Shown here one piece after another: positions 8,342-22,159 of a stretch of DNA of 64,000 nt. The DNA is taken from positions 392,001 through 456,000 of the forward strand of contig NZ_CP155792.1 of NCBI RefSeq assembly GCF_039729015.1, in the 5' to 3' direction. Source of the DNA: Blastococcus sp. HT6-30. GTDB lineage: Bacteria; Actinomycetota; Actinomycetes; Mycobacteriales; Geodermatophilaceae. Numbering within the stretch: the stretch's first letter is position 1; the number at the start of each line of letters is the position of its first letter. The translations under genes and the position numbers were made by a program. The notes under the pieces were generated by a model that did not search any database, was not told the origin of the DNA, and was given only the letters and a program-made list of their open reading frames with translations.

Positions 8342-11223
8342 GTGCTCGCTGCCCTGCTCCTCCACGCGCTGGCCGCGGTGCTGGCGCCCGTGCTCGTGCG
8401 CTGGTGGGGGCGGCAGGCGTTCCTCGTGCTCGCGCTCGTGCCGGCGGCAGGCTTCGGATGGGTGCTGACCCGGCTGCCCGGCGTGACCGGAGGCGGCGAG
8501 GTCACCGAGACCGTGCCGTGGGTGCCGGCGCTCGACCTGGTCGTCGCCCTGCGGATGGACGCACTCGCGCTGCTGTTCGCGCTGCTCGTCACCGGGGTCG
8601 GCACCCTCGTGCTGCTCTACTGCTCGCGGTACTTCGAGCCCGACGACGAGCGGGCCGGCCGCTTCGCCGGTCACCTCACCGCCTTCGCCGGCTCCATGCT
8701 GGGCCTGGTCCTCGCCGACGACCTGTTCCTGCTCTACGTGTTCTGGGAGCTCACGACCGTCTTCTCGTTCCTGCTCATCGGCGGCTCGGGCACCAAGCTC
8801 GCCGCCCGGCGCGCGGCGAGCCAGGCGCTGATCCTGACCACCGCCGGCGGCCTGGCCATGCTGGTCGGGCTGATCATGGTCGGCGGGGCCAGCGGCAGCT
8901 ACCTGCTGTCGGAGGTCGTCGCCGATCCCGGCAGCGGGCCGTTCCTGGTCGCCGGGACGATGCTCGTGCTCGCCGGGGCGGTCACGAAGTCGGCGATGAT
9001 CCCGTTCCACTTCTGGCTGCCCGCCGCCATGGAGGCGCCGACGCCGGTCAGCGCGTACCTGCACGCCGCGGCGATGGTGAAGGCCGGCATCTACCTCGTC
9101 GCCCGGTTCGCCCCCGGCTTCGCCGACGTGCCGGGCTGGCGGCCGGTGGTGCTCGGGCTGGGCGTGGCGACCATGCTCGTCGGCGGCTACCGGGCGCTGC
9201 GGCAGAACGACCTGAAGCTGCTGCTCGCCTTCGGCACGGTCAGCCAGCTGGGCTTCCTCATGGTCCTGGTGGGCGCGGGCAGCCGGGAGCTGGCCGCCGC
9301 CGGGCTGGCCATGACGCTGGCGCACGCGCTGTTCAAGTCCACCCTGTTCCTGACCGTCGGCGTCATCGACCACGCCACAGGCGTCCGCGACCTGCGCCGG
9401 CTCTCCGGTCTCGGCCGCCGGCTGCCGGTGCTGGCGGTCGTCGGCGGCCTGGCCGGCGCCTCCATGGCGGGCCTGCCGCCGTTGCTCGGCTTCGTCGGCA
9501 AGGAGGCGGCGTTCACCGCGCTCTGGGCGGGCGGGCTGCCCGACCGCACCGCCGCCGTGCTCGTGCTGACCGGCCTGGTCGTCGGTTCGGCGTTCACCGC
9601 CGGCTACACGGCCCGCTTCCTCTGGGGCGCGTTCGCCCGCAAGGGCGGCCTCCCGCCCACCGAGCCGGCCGAGCTGGCCCACCCCCCCGGCCCGCTGTTC
9701 CTCGCCGCGCCGACGGTCCTGGCCCTCACCGGGCTGGTCGCCGGACCGGCCAGCCCCCTGCTCGAGCCGCTGGTCGCTGGCTACGCCGACCGCCTGCCGT
9801 TGATCGCCCCCGAGGCCGAGAAGCTGGCGCTCTGGCACGGCGTCCAGCCCGCGCTGGGTCTGTCGGCGCTCACCCTGCTCGGGGGCGCCGCGCTGTTCGC
9901 CGCCCGGCGGCGGGTGTTCCGGCTGCAGCGGCGGCTGGCCGTGGGAGCTTCTGCCGACGAGGGCTACTGGAACACCATGCAGGCGCTCGACCGCCTCGCC
10001 GTCCTCGTGACCGGGACGACGCAGCGCGGCTCGTTGCCGGCCTACCTCGGGACGATCCTGGTCGTCGTGCTGGCGCTGCCCGGCTCCGTGCTGCTGTTCC
10101 GGGCCCCGTGGCCGGGGGAGTGGCGGGCCTGGGACACCCCGATCCAGGCCCTCGTCGGGGCGGTCGTCGTCATCGCGGCGGTGCTGGCCGTGCGCATCCG
10201 CCAGCGGCTGTCGGCGGTGCTCGTCGTGGGCGTCTCCGGCTACGGCCTCGCGGTGCTGTTCGCCCTGCAGGGCGCCCCCGACCTGGCGCTCACCCAGTTC
10301 CTGGTCGAGACGCTCACGCTGGTGGTGTTCGTGCTGGTCCTGCGCAAGCTGCCCAAGGACATCACCGAGCGGCACCGTCCTCGCGAGCGCGCCGTGCGTG
10401 CCGCCGTCGCCGTCGCCGTCGGCCTGGTGATGGCCGGAGCCGGGGCGGTCGCGCTGGGGGCCCGCACCGCCGAGCCGGTCTCCGTCGCCTACCCGGAGGC
10501 GGCCTACGAGCTCGGCGGCGGGCAGAACGTCGTCAACGTGACGCTGGTCGACATCCGGGCGTGGGACACCCTCGGCGAGATCTCCCTGCTGGTCGTCGCG
10601 GCGACCGGGATCGCCAGCCTCGTGTTCCTGCGCCGGCGTACCGGGACCGTCGACCGGCTCGACCCCGTGCGCCTGGCCCGCCAGGAGAAGCGCTCCCGTC
10701 GGGCCCCGCGCCGGCATTGGCTCGCGGCGTCGGCCGCGCTGGCTCCCGAGCGGCGCTCGGTGGTGCTGGAGGTGGTCACCCGGATCCTGTTCCACTCGAT
10801 CGTCGTCTTCTCGGTGTTCCTGCTCTTCAGCGGGCACAACCAGCCCGGTGGCGGCTTCGCCGGCGGCCTGGTCGCCGGGCTCGCCCTCGTGCTGCGGTAC
10901 CTGGCCGGCGGCCGCTACGAGCTGGGGGAGGCCGCCCCGGTCGACCCGGGGCTGCTCCTCGGGATCGGGCTGCTGCTGGCCGGCGGGACCGGCGTCACCG
11001 GGCTGCTGCTCGGCGCGGAGGTCCTGGAGACGGCGATCCTGGAGACCGCGCTCCCCGTGCTGGGCGACGTGAAGCTGGTGACCTCGCTGTTCTTCGACGT
11101 CGGGGTCTACCTCATCGTGGTCGGGCTGGTCCTCGACATCCTGCGCAGCCTGGGCGCCGAGCTCGACCGCCAGGCCGACGAGCACGACCCGATCGACGCC
11201 ACCCCCGGTGAGGTGATCGCCCG

Positions 11224-11227
<4 letters not shown>
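8342..11227 (+). CDS. mrpA: Na+/H+ antiporter subunit A (MrpA with fused MrpB domain)
   Basis: 961 residues. The first 500 are NuoL-like with many membrane helices and the conserved GLPPLLGFVGKEAAF loop. Later come the MbhE/DUF4040-type segment (APDLALTQFLVETLTLVVF) and, from about residue 800, an MnhB domain with FLLFSGHNQPGGGFAGG. Actinobacterial MrpA often carries this fused MrpB, and no separate mrpB exists here. The Mrp complex exchanges cytoplasmic Na+ (or K+) for external H+ and serves pH and salt homeostasis. GTG at 8342 has CCGGAGA upstream. The stop overlaps mrpC (ATGA), starting a fully overlapping operon. Confidence 0.93.
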
Positions 11228-11747
<520 letters not shown>

Positions 11748-11751
<4 letters not shown>

Positions 11752-13514
11752 CCGGCGTCCTCGCCCCGCTCCCCGTCCTGCTGCCGCTGCTCGGTGCGGC
11801 GGCCGCGCTGCTGGTCGGTGGGCGGCACCCGCACGTGCAGCGGACGCTGAGCGCGCTGGTGCTGAGCTCGGTGCTCGCCGTCTCCGTGGCGCTCCTGGTG
11901 CTGGCCGACGCCGAAGGGGCGGTGGCGGTCTCGCTGGGCGGCTGGCCGGTCCCGCTGGGCATCGTGCTGGTCGTCGACCGGCTGTCGGCGCTGATGCTCG
12001 TGGTGGCGGCGACGGTGGCGCTGGGGGTGCTGTTCTTCGCCGTGGGGCAGGGCGCGGCCGACGGCGACGAGGAGACGCCGATCTCGATCTTCCACCCGAC
12101 GTTCCTCGTGCTCATCGCCGGCGTCGCCAACGCCTTCCTGGCCGGCGACCTGTTCAACCTCTACGTCGGCTTCGAGATCCTGCTGACCGCCAGCTACGTG
12201 CTGCTGACCCTCGGCGGCTCGGCCGCGCGCATCCGCGCCGGGATCACGTACATCGTGGTCAGCCTGCTCAGCTCGCTGCTGTTCCTGGCGGCGATCGCGC
12301 TGGTCTACGCCTCGACCGGCACGGTGAACATGGCCCAGTTGGCCGGTCGGCTGGCGGCGCTCCCGGAAGGCACCCAGCTGCTGCTGCAGTCGATGCTGCT
12401 GATCGCCTTCGCGATCAAGGCGGCGGTGTTCCCGCTGTCGGCCTGGCTGCCCGACAGCTACCCGACGGCCCCTGCGCCGGTGACGGCGGTGTTCGCCGGG
12501 CTGCTCACCAAGGTCGGCGTCTACGCGATCATCCGCACCCAGACGTTGCTGTTCCCCGGCGGCGGGCTGGACCGGGTGCTGATGTGGGCGGCGCTGGCCA
12601 CGATGCTGATCGGCATCCTGGGCGCGGTGGCGCAGACCGACATCCGGCGGATCCTGTCGTTCACGCTGGTCAGCCACATCGGCTACATGATCTTCGGGAT
12701 CTCCCTGGCCTCCGAGGCGGGGCTGGCCGGCGCGATCTTCTACGTCGTCCACCACATCGCCATCCAGACCACCCTCTTCCTCGTCGCCGGGCTGGTCGAA
12801 CGGCAGGGCGGGTCGACGTCCGTCGACCGCCTCGGCGGGCTGGCCACCGCGTCCCCGCTGCTGGCGGTGCTCTTCTTCGTGCCCGCGATGAACCTGGCCG
12901 GCATCCCGCCGTTCTCCGGGTTCATCGGCAAGCTGGGGCTGCTCCAGGCAGGGGTCGCCGACGGCGGCGGGCTGCCGGTCGTCGTGGTCGGGGCGGGCGT
13001 GGTGGCCAGCCTGCTCACCCTGCTGGCCGTCTCCCGGGTCTGGACCCGGGCTTTCTGGAGGCCGCCGGCCCAGTCTCCGGCGGCGGACACCGACGCCGCG
13101 GCCGCCGCCGACGCCGGGCCGGAGCTCGGCCCCGCGCCGCTGCCCGGTCCCGCCGACGAGCACCAGCCCGCCGGCGAGAAGGAGGCCGCGGCGACCGACG
13201 ACGGGGCGTCCCTGCTGACCGGCACTCCCCGGCGGACGGCGGCCCGGCGTGCGGCCTGGGCGCGGCACACCGCCGTGGCGACCGCCGCCACCCCGCCCAC
13301 CGACGGGTTCGGCGGGGATCCGGAGGACGGGCTGGCCTCCGGACGGCCGCTGCCGCGCGTGATGGTGGGGGCGACGACGGCGATGGTGGTGGTGACCGTC
13401 GGGCTCACCGCGATCGCCGGGCCGCTCTACGGCGTCGCCGAGCGCGCGGCCGAGGACCTCCGCGACCGGGATCCCTACGTCGGGGCCGTCATCGGGGTGG
13501 AGGAGGCGCCGTGA
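11748..13514 (+). CDS. mrpD: Na+/H+ antiporter subunit D (MrpD)
   Basis: 588 residues, homologous to the NuoM/N proton-pumping subunits: LFNLYVGFEILLTASYVLL, KAAVFPLSAWLPDSYPTAP and NLAGIPPFSGFIGKLGLLQ are the expected conserved loops. MrpD is usually about 500 residues. The extra length is a roughly 100-residue Ala/Pro/Asp-rich insertion (residues about 438-535) between the last two membrane helices, which carries no recognised domain. GTG starts and stops overlap mrpC and mrpE by four bases. Confidence 0.92.
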
Positions 13515-14098
13515 CCGATGAGCCGTCGGGCGTCGCCCACCAGCTGCGGCACCAGTTGCCGCTGCTGGTCTGGCTGGTGCTCGTCTGGAACTTCCTGTGG
13601 GGCACGTGGTCGTGGGCCAACCTGCTCGGCGGGGTCGTCGTCGCCCTGCTGGTGACCGTGCTGCTCCCGCTGCCGCCGGTCGTGGGCGGCACCCAGGTGC
13701 GTCCGCTGGCCCTGCTGCGCTTCCTCGGGTACTTCCTCGTCGACCTCGTGACCTCGGGGGCGGAGGTCGCCTGGCAGACCGTCCGGCCGAGCGGGATCGG
13801 CCGCAGCGCCATCATCCGGGTGCAGCTGCGCACCGACTCGGACCTGTTGCTGACGATCCTGGCCGAGTCGCTCACCCTGGTGCCGGGGTCGATGGTGATC
13901 GACATGGACCGTGAGCGGCGGACCCTGGCGGTGCACGTCCTGCACGTGGCGGACGAGCGAGACGTGCTGCGCCAGCGGGAGTCGGTCCTGGCCCAGGAGG
14001 AGCGGGTGGTGCGGGCGTTCGGGTCCGCTGGCGAGATCGCCGCGCTCGGCCTGTCGCCGGGTGAGCGGGCCGAGGCCCCGGGGAGGCGGACGCCGTGA
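13511..14098 (+). CDS. mrpE: Na+/H+ antiporter subunit E (MrpE)
   Basis: 195 residues with two to three N-terminal helices (LPLLVWLVLVWNFLWG; ANLLGGVVVALLVTVLLPLP), then the conserved soluble region including ESLTLVPGSMVIDMD and LAVHVLHV. This is the MNHE pattern. The C-terminal 40 residues are charged. GTG at 13511 overlaps the mrpD stop (GTGA). Confidence 0.92.
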   Translation: MTDEPSGVAHQLRHQLPLLVWLVLVWNFLWGTWSWANLLGGVVVALLVTVLLPLPPVVGGTQVRPLALLRFLGYFLVDLVTSGAEVAWQTVRPSGIGRSAIIRVQLRTDSDLLLTILAESLTLVPGSMVIDMDRERRTLAVHVLHVADERDVLRQRESVLAQEERVVRAFGSAGEIAALGLSPGERAEAPGRRTP

Positions 14099-14406
14099 CC
14101 GTCGTCTCCTGGCTGGCCTACGGGTTGCTCGGCGGCGGGGCGCTGCTCGCGCTGGTCCGGCTCGCCCGCGGCCCGTCGCTGCTGGACCGGGTGGTGGCCA
14201 CCGACACGCTGCTGGTCATCATCGCGGCGGGCCTGGCCGTGCACGCGGCGCTGGAGCGGGACCCGACCGTGGTCCCCGTGCTGGTCGTGGTGTCCCTGCT
14301 GGCATTCGTGGGGTCCGTGTCGGTGGCGCGCTACATCGGCGGCATGATGCTGGGCTCGCGGCCGGACGAGCCGGCGGACCGGCCGGCGGGGGAGGTGCCG
14401 CGGTGA
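14095..14406 (+). CDS. mrpF: Na+/H+ antiporter subunit F (MrpF)
   Basis: 103 residues, three membrane helices. RLARGPSLLDRVVATDTL after the first helix is the MrpF/PhaF signature, followed by VSLLAFVGSVSVARYIGG. GTG at 14095 and the stop at 14406 overlap the neighbours by four bases each. Confidence 0.92.
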   Translation: MTVVSWLAYGLLGGGALLALVRLARGPSLLDRVVATDTLLVIIAAGLAVHAALERDPTVVPVLVVVSLLAFVGSVSVARYIGGMMLGSRPDEPADRPAGEVPR

Positions 14407-14858
14407 ACGACATCTCCACCGCCGGCGACGTCGTGGCCGTCGTCCTGCTGCTCGTCGGGTCGTTGCTGTGCCTCACCGCGGGCCTGGGCCTGCTGCGGTT
14501 CCCCGACGTCCTGACCCGGATGCACGCCGGCACCAAGCCGCAGGTGCTGGGTTTCCTGCTGATCATGCTCGGGGGCGCGATCCGGCTGCAGGGCTGGTCG
14601 ACGACCTGGATGCTGCTGCTCGTCGCGGCGTTCCAGATGCTCACCGCGCCGGTGAGCGCGCACATGATCAGCCGGGTGGCCTACCGGCGACGGCACATCC
14701 GGCGGGACCTGCTGCTGGTGGACGATCTGAGCGGCGGCGAGGCGCGCGACAGCGTCTACCGGGGGGACGAGCCCGCCGATGCGCCGCCGGAGGAACCGGG
14801 CCGGGCGCTGGCGAAGAGCCGCCGGGAGGACGAGGCCGACCGGGAGCAGCCCGGCTGA
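14403..14858 (+). CDS. mrpG: Na+/H+ antiporter subunit G (MrpG)
   Basis: 151 residues, three helices with GLGLLRFPDVLTRMHAGTKP, the PhaG/MnhG signature, and MLTAPVSAHMISRVAYRR. A charged tail of about 40 residues ends the protein and the operon. The leuA gene converges from the other strand only 25 bases away, and no strong hairpin lies in the gap. Confidence 0.92.
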   Translation: MNDISTAGDVVAVVLLLVGSLLCLTAGLGLLRFPDVLTRMHAGTKPQVLGFLLIMLGGAIRLQGWSTTWMLLLVAAFQMLTAPVSAHMISRVAYRRRHIRRDLLLVDDLSGGEARDSVYRGDEPADAPPEEPGRALAKSRREDEADREQPG

Positions 14859-14883
14859 CCCCGCCCTCCGCGGCGGTGCGTCG

Positions 14884-16677
<1,794 letters not shown>

Positions 16678-16723
16678 TCAGCGGGCGTCGGGAACGCCTG
16701 AACCCCGCGGCGAGGAAGCCGAC

Positions 16724-16771
16724 CTAGGAGAGGGCCTCGCCGCGGCGGGTAAGCAGGAGGCTGCCGCGCAC
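16724..16771 (-). CDS. leuL: leuA leader peptide (LeuL-like, MRGSLLLTRRGEALS)
   Basis: A 15-codon ORF in the leader of leuA: GTG at 16769-16771, three consecutive Leu codons (CTC CTG CTT) at positions 5-7, a fourth Leu at position 14, stop TAG at 16724-16726. A TACCGT -10 box (16779-16784) lies exactly 7 nt before the GTG, so the peptide would be translated from the first base of a leaderless transcript. A Leu-rich leader peptide upstream of leuA is the hallmark of transcription attenuation. It is read from sequence alone; no homologue was compared. Confidence 0.75.
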   Translation of the reverse strand: MRGSLLLTRRGEALS

Positions 16772-16778
16772 GCCGCCC

Positions 16779-16784
16779 ACGGTA
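16779..16784 (-). promoter_or_regulatory. -10 box of the leuA leader transcript
   Basis: TACCGT on the minus strand, 7 nt upstream of the leader-peptide GTG, fits the TANNNT-N7-RTG pattern seen at about a dozen other genes in this window. Confidence 0.6.
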
Positions 16785-16792
16785 GCAGCGGG

Positions 16793-17443
16793 TCAGCCCA
16801 CGTCGCAGCGACACGGGCAGTCGTCGGTGTGCACCGGCCGGCCGCTGCGGTCGTCCAGCTCGTCGCAGGTCGGCGGGCACGAGCAGGTGAACGGGTCGGG
16901 GGGAACCGCCAGCTCGCCGGCGAGGAACCGCCGCTGCCGATGCTCCGCGTCCCGCTGCCGGCGCGCCGCCTTCCGGACCGCCGCGCGTTCCCCGGGGGAG
17001 TCCCCGGGCTGCGGGCGCAGGTGGTCGTCGGGCCGCTCCCGGGCGCGGCGCTCGGCGTCCTCCCACGGCAGCCGCCGGTCGAACGTGTACGTCGGCTGCT
17101 GCAGGCGCGGCCGGTGCTCCCACCGGGACGCACGCTCCTCGCTGAGCATCGTGTCCAGGTGGGCCGGGAACCGGCGTCCGGCCCGGTCCCGCACCGCGTC
17201 GGGGTCCATGCCGGGCACCTCGTCGCCGTTGCCGTCGAGCAGGGCGATCCGCAGGCCGGCGAGGCCCGCGGCGCGGGCCAGCGCCGTGACGGGCAGGTCG
17301 CGGGTGCCGGCCTCGCCGTGCGCCACGGCGGAGGCGCTCAGGCCGGCCGCCTCCGCCAGCTCCCGCTGCGACATGTCGGCCAGCCGCCGGATGCGGCGCA
17401 GCGCACCGCAGAGGTCGAAGAGCTCCGGCACGGCGTCGATCAT
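16793..17443 (-). CDS. XRE-family helix-turn-helix regulator with Cys-rich C terminus
   Basis: 216 residues from the ATG at 17443; a GTG at 17503 would add 20 residues, and neither has a clear ribosome binding site. An XRE helix-turn-helix is at about residues 10-65 (MSQRELAEAAGLSASAVAHG). The rest is Arg-rich and ends with a Cys motif, CSCPPTCDELDDRSG then CPCRCDVG, six Cys in all, that might bind metal. It may be a family confined to a few actinobacteria; the function is unknown. It lies after the PLD gene on the same strand but behind a strong hairpin, so it is probably transcribed separately. Its stop lies 8 bases upstream of the leuA leader promoter. Confidence 0.75.
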   Translation of the reverse strand: MIDAVPELFDLCGALRRIRRLADMSQRELAEAAGLSASAVAHGEAGTRDLPVTALARAAGLAGLRIALLDGNGDEVPGMDPDAVRDRAGRRFPAHLDTMLSEERASRWEHRPRLQQPTYTFDRRLPWEDAERRARERPDDHLRPQPGDSPGERAAVRKAARRQRDAEHRQRRFLAGELAVPPDPFTCSCPPTCDELDDRSGRPVHTDDCPCRCDVG

Positions 17444-17524
17444 CACGCTGGTCGGGCGCTCGGCGGTGGTTCGATCGCGGGCCTGTGGACGACGCTCGCC
17501 CACCCGGCGGTGGAAGATCCCGCG

Positions 17525-17566
17525 GCAGTCGGTCTCTGCTCACGAGGGGAAGCAGAGACCGACTGC
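17525..17566. terminator. Strong hairpin after the phospholipase D gene
   Basis: GCAGTCGGTCTCTGCT pairs perfectly (16 bp) with AGCAGAGACCGACTGC around a 10-base loop. The right arm, GGGAAGCAGAGACCGACTG, differs by one base from the right arm of the hairpin at 8120-8155. Confidence 0.7.
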
Positions 17567-17600
17567 GCGGGGAGGGACGTGCCGGTGGGCAGCGGCGCGA

Positions 17601-19196
17601 TCAGAAGGCCTTGCGCAGGCGCAGCCGCACCGGGCGGCCGTCGGGGTCGACCAGCAGCCGGTAGACCGGGGTGGCCCACAGCCGGGTCAGCCAGGACAGC
17701 GTCTCCGGCCGGTGCGGCCGGATCCGTCCCGGTGGACGGGCGCCGCGCCGGCCGTTCGCGTGCCACTCGTCCAGGGCGGCGGCCCGGGCATCGAGGGTCG
17801 CCACGAACCGCTCGGGATCGACCAGCAGGTCGTCCTCGCTGCCGTCCTGCGGCAGGTCGAGGTGCTCGCGGGCGAGCTCCAACCGCAGGTCGCGGGCGAA
17901 GGTCCGGGCGCAGTCACCGGTTCCGGCCGGGTCCAGGGGCTCGCGGGGGTCCCGGGTGGTGTCGAGGACCGCGGTGGACAGCTCGCTGTCGTGGGTCCAG
18001 GAGCGCCGGTTGAAGTTGTCGCTGCCGATGCTGGCCCAGACGTCGTCGACGACGCAAACCTTCGCGTGCACGTAGACCGGGGTGCCGGCGTGGTTCTCGA
18101 CGTCGAAGACGTGCACCCGCTCCTCCCCGCCCGCGCGGAGGCACAGATCGATCGCCTGCCGGCGGCCGACGTACTGCGGTGTCGCGTTGAACGCCCCCTC
18201 CTGGTCGGGGATGCGCGGGACGACGACGACCAGGTGCAGGTCGGGGTCGTCGGTCAGCGCGTCGGCGAACAGCTGGGCGACCTCGGAGGACCACAGGTAC
18301 TGGTCCTCCAGGTAGATCAGCCGCCGGGCCCTCTTGACCGCCTTGCTGTAGCCGCGGGCGATCGAGCGCTCGCCCTCGGGGGCGAAGTCGTAGCGGGGAA
18401 GGATCTTGGGGTAGGTCCGCAGCGTCTGGACCAGGTGCGGCCCGCAGGGCGGGGGTGGTGGGAGTTCCGCCGGCAGCGGCGAGGGATCGAGCCGGGCCCG
18501 GCGGAACCGGTCGATGACGTACGCGATCGGATTGCCCCGGACGGGGCTGGTCGGGTCGTCCCACCGCTCGCGGAACGCGGTGTCCAGGACGGCGACGGCG
18601 GGCCCGCGGATCTCGGCCTGCACGTCGTGCCAGGGCGGGGTCGGCCCGTACGCCGAGGCCATGTCCACCGGCTGCGGGTCGCCGCCGTGGTCTGCGTCGT
18701 CGCGGCGGCTGTGGCACAGGTCGATCCCGCCGGCGAAGGCGACGTCCCGCGACGGGTCGGTGGGGCAGCGGATCAGCACGATCTTCTGGTGGTGGCTGCC
18801 CACCCGGCGCACGCGCTGGTCGAGGACCACCCGGCCGCCGTCCTCCTCGATCTCCCGGTCCAGCGCCCGGTTCTGCTCCTTGCTGTAGGCGAGCCAGTCG
18901 GTGTGCGAGCGCCACACCAGGCCGCGGACGTCGACCCCGCGATGCGCCGCGGCGCTGAAGAGCTCGTTGACGGTCGGCCCGTCCGGGCGCAGCCGCTGGT
19001 CGGGATCACCTCGCCAGTCGGTGAACCACAGACGGTCCCCCTCGCCCAGCCCTTCCACGACCTCCACCAGCCGCTCGAAGTACGCGACCCCGTGGACGAG
19101 CGGCACCACCCGGTTGCCGTCGGTCCAGGCCGGAAGCGGTGTGCCGGGGTTGCCGCGCTCCTGCGCGGTCAGCAGCCAGTGGCTCGGGTCGTCCAC
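17601..19196 (-). CDS. Phospholipase D family protein
   Basis: 531 residues with two HKD half-sites: [14 protein letters not shown] (about residue 134) followed by [14 protein letters not shown], and [20 protein letters not shown] (about residue 370). Two HKD motifs in one chain form the complete active site of phosphatidyl-transfer or hydrolysis enzymes such as phospholipase D and cardiolipin synthase. No signal peptide or membrane helix is evident, which argues against cardiolipin synthase. GTG at 19196 is the start. It is divergent from ask. Confidence 0.85.
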   Translation of the reverse strand: MDDPSHWLLTAQERGNPGTPLPAWTDGNRVVPLVHGVAYFERLVEVVEGLGEGDRLWFTDWRGDPDQRLRPDGPTVNELFSAAAHRGVDVRGLVWRSHTDWLAYSKEQNRALDREIEEDGGRVVLDQRVRRVGSHHQKIVLIRCPTDPSRDVAFAGGIDLCHSRRDDADHGGDPQPVDMASAYGPTPPWHDVQAEIRGPAVAVLDTAFRERWDDPTSPVRGNPIAYVIDRFRRARLDPSPLPAELPPPPPCGPHLVQTLRTYPKILPRYDFAPEGERSIARGYSKAVKRARRLIYLEDQYLWSSEVAQLFADALTDDPDLHLVVVVPRIPDQEGAFNATPQYVGRRQAIDLCLRAGGEERVHVFDVENHAGTPVYVHAKVCVVDDVWASIGSDNFNRRSWTHDSELSTAVLDTTRDPREPLDPAGTGDCARTFARDLRLELAREHLDLPQDGSEDDLLVDPERFVATLDARAAALDEWHANGRRGARPPGRIRPHRPETLSWLTRLWATPVYRLLVDPDGRPVRLRLRKAF

Positions 19197-19270
19197 CGGG
19201 TGATCACATCCGGACCGCCGCGTGGACGCAAGCGCCGGTCACCCGCACGACGTCGGTAGCCTGTGTACCC

Positions 19271-21588
<2,318 letters not shown>

Positions 21589-21593
21589 CGGAG

Positions 21594-21648
21594 GACCTCG
21601 TCCCTCCCCGCCCCTCGCGAGCTCAGGGCGGGGCCCTGGGACGAGGTC
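21594..21648. terminator. Compound hairpin after asd
   Basis: An outer stem, GACCTCGTCC with GGACGAGGTC, encloses an inner stem CCCCGCCC/GGGCGGGG with a 12-nt loop. The same inner stem and loop length recur at 44938-44989. Confidence 0.7.
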
Positions 21649-21676
21649 ATGGGGTGCATCCCGGCAGGATGGCGCG

Positions 21677-22159
21677 GTGACGCGCGACGACGACCGGCCG
21701 GACCGCGACCTGGCGGTCGAGCGCGGACGCCCCCGCCCCGACCGGTACCTGCTGCTGGGCTGGGTGGAGCTGGAGCTCGCGCTGGAGGCCGGCGTCCGGG
21801 TCGACGCCGCCCACGCGGTGGTCACCGACGCGGTGGTGCACGCGTTCGGGGCCGGGATGTTCGGCCGGCTGGCCGAGGCCCTGACCGCGGAGCGGCGCGA
21901 CCCGCAGGACCTCGCCGTCCTGCTCGACGACGACGACCTCGCCGAGCGGGTGCTGGCCGCGCTGCACGAGCGGGCGGGCGCCGACGACCAGGCGCCCGAG
22001 CCGCCGGACGCCCACCTCGTGTGGTCGGCGTTCTCGCCGGACGACCCGTACGGGGGCCGGGGAGCGATCCGGCGGGCGGTGCGCCGGCGGGCGGAGAGCG
22101 CCCGCCGGGCGCTGCTGGAGCCCCGCCGTCCCCGCGTCGCCGGCCGGCGGGACCGCTAG
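21677..22159 (+). CDS. Hypothetical protein
   Basis: 160 residues from the GTG at 21677, no recognised domain. Predominantly helical, charged, soluble, with a short hydrophobic start (YLLLGWVELELALEAGV) and a basic tail (RAVRRRAESARRALLEPRR). A conserved-looking patch, HLVWSAFSPDDPYGG, precedes the tail. It converges on the S9 peptidase gene with a four-base overlap of the two ends. Confidence 0.6.
   Translation: MTRDDDRPDRDLAVERGRPRPDRYLLLGWVELELALEAGVRVDAAHAVVTDAVVHAFGAGMFGRLAEALTAERRDPQDLAVLLDDDDLAERVLAALHERAGADDQAPEPPDAHLVWSAFSPDDPYGGRGAIRRAVRRRAESARRALLEPRRPRVAGRRDR

Noticed and set aside
8234-11185. 983-codon minus-strand frame opposite mrpA
   Set aside because: The composition is Gln/Gly/Arg/His-rich and no motif is present; it is the antisense shadow of a GC-rich gene, while the plus strand encodes a clear MrpA.
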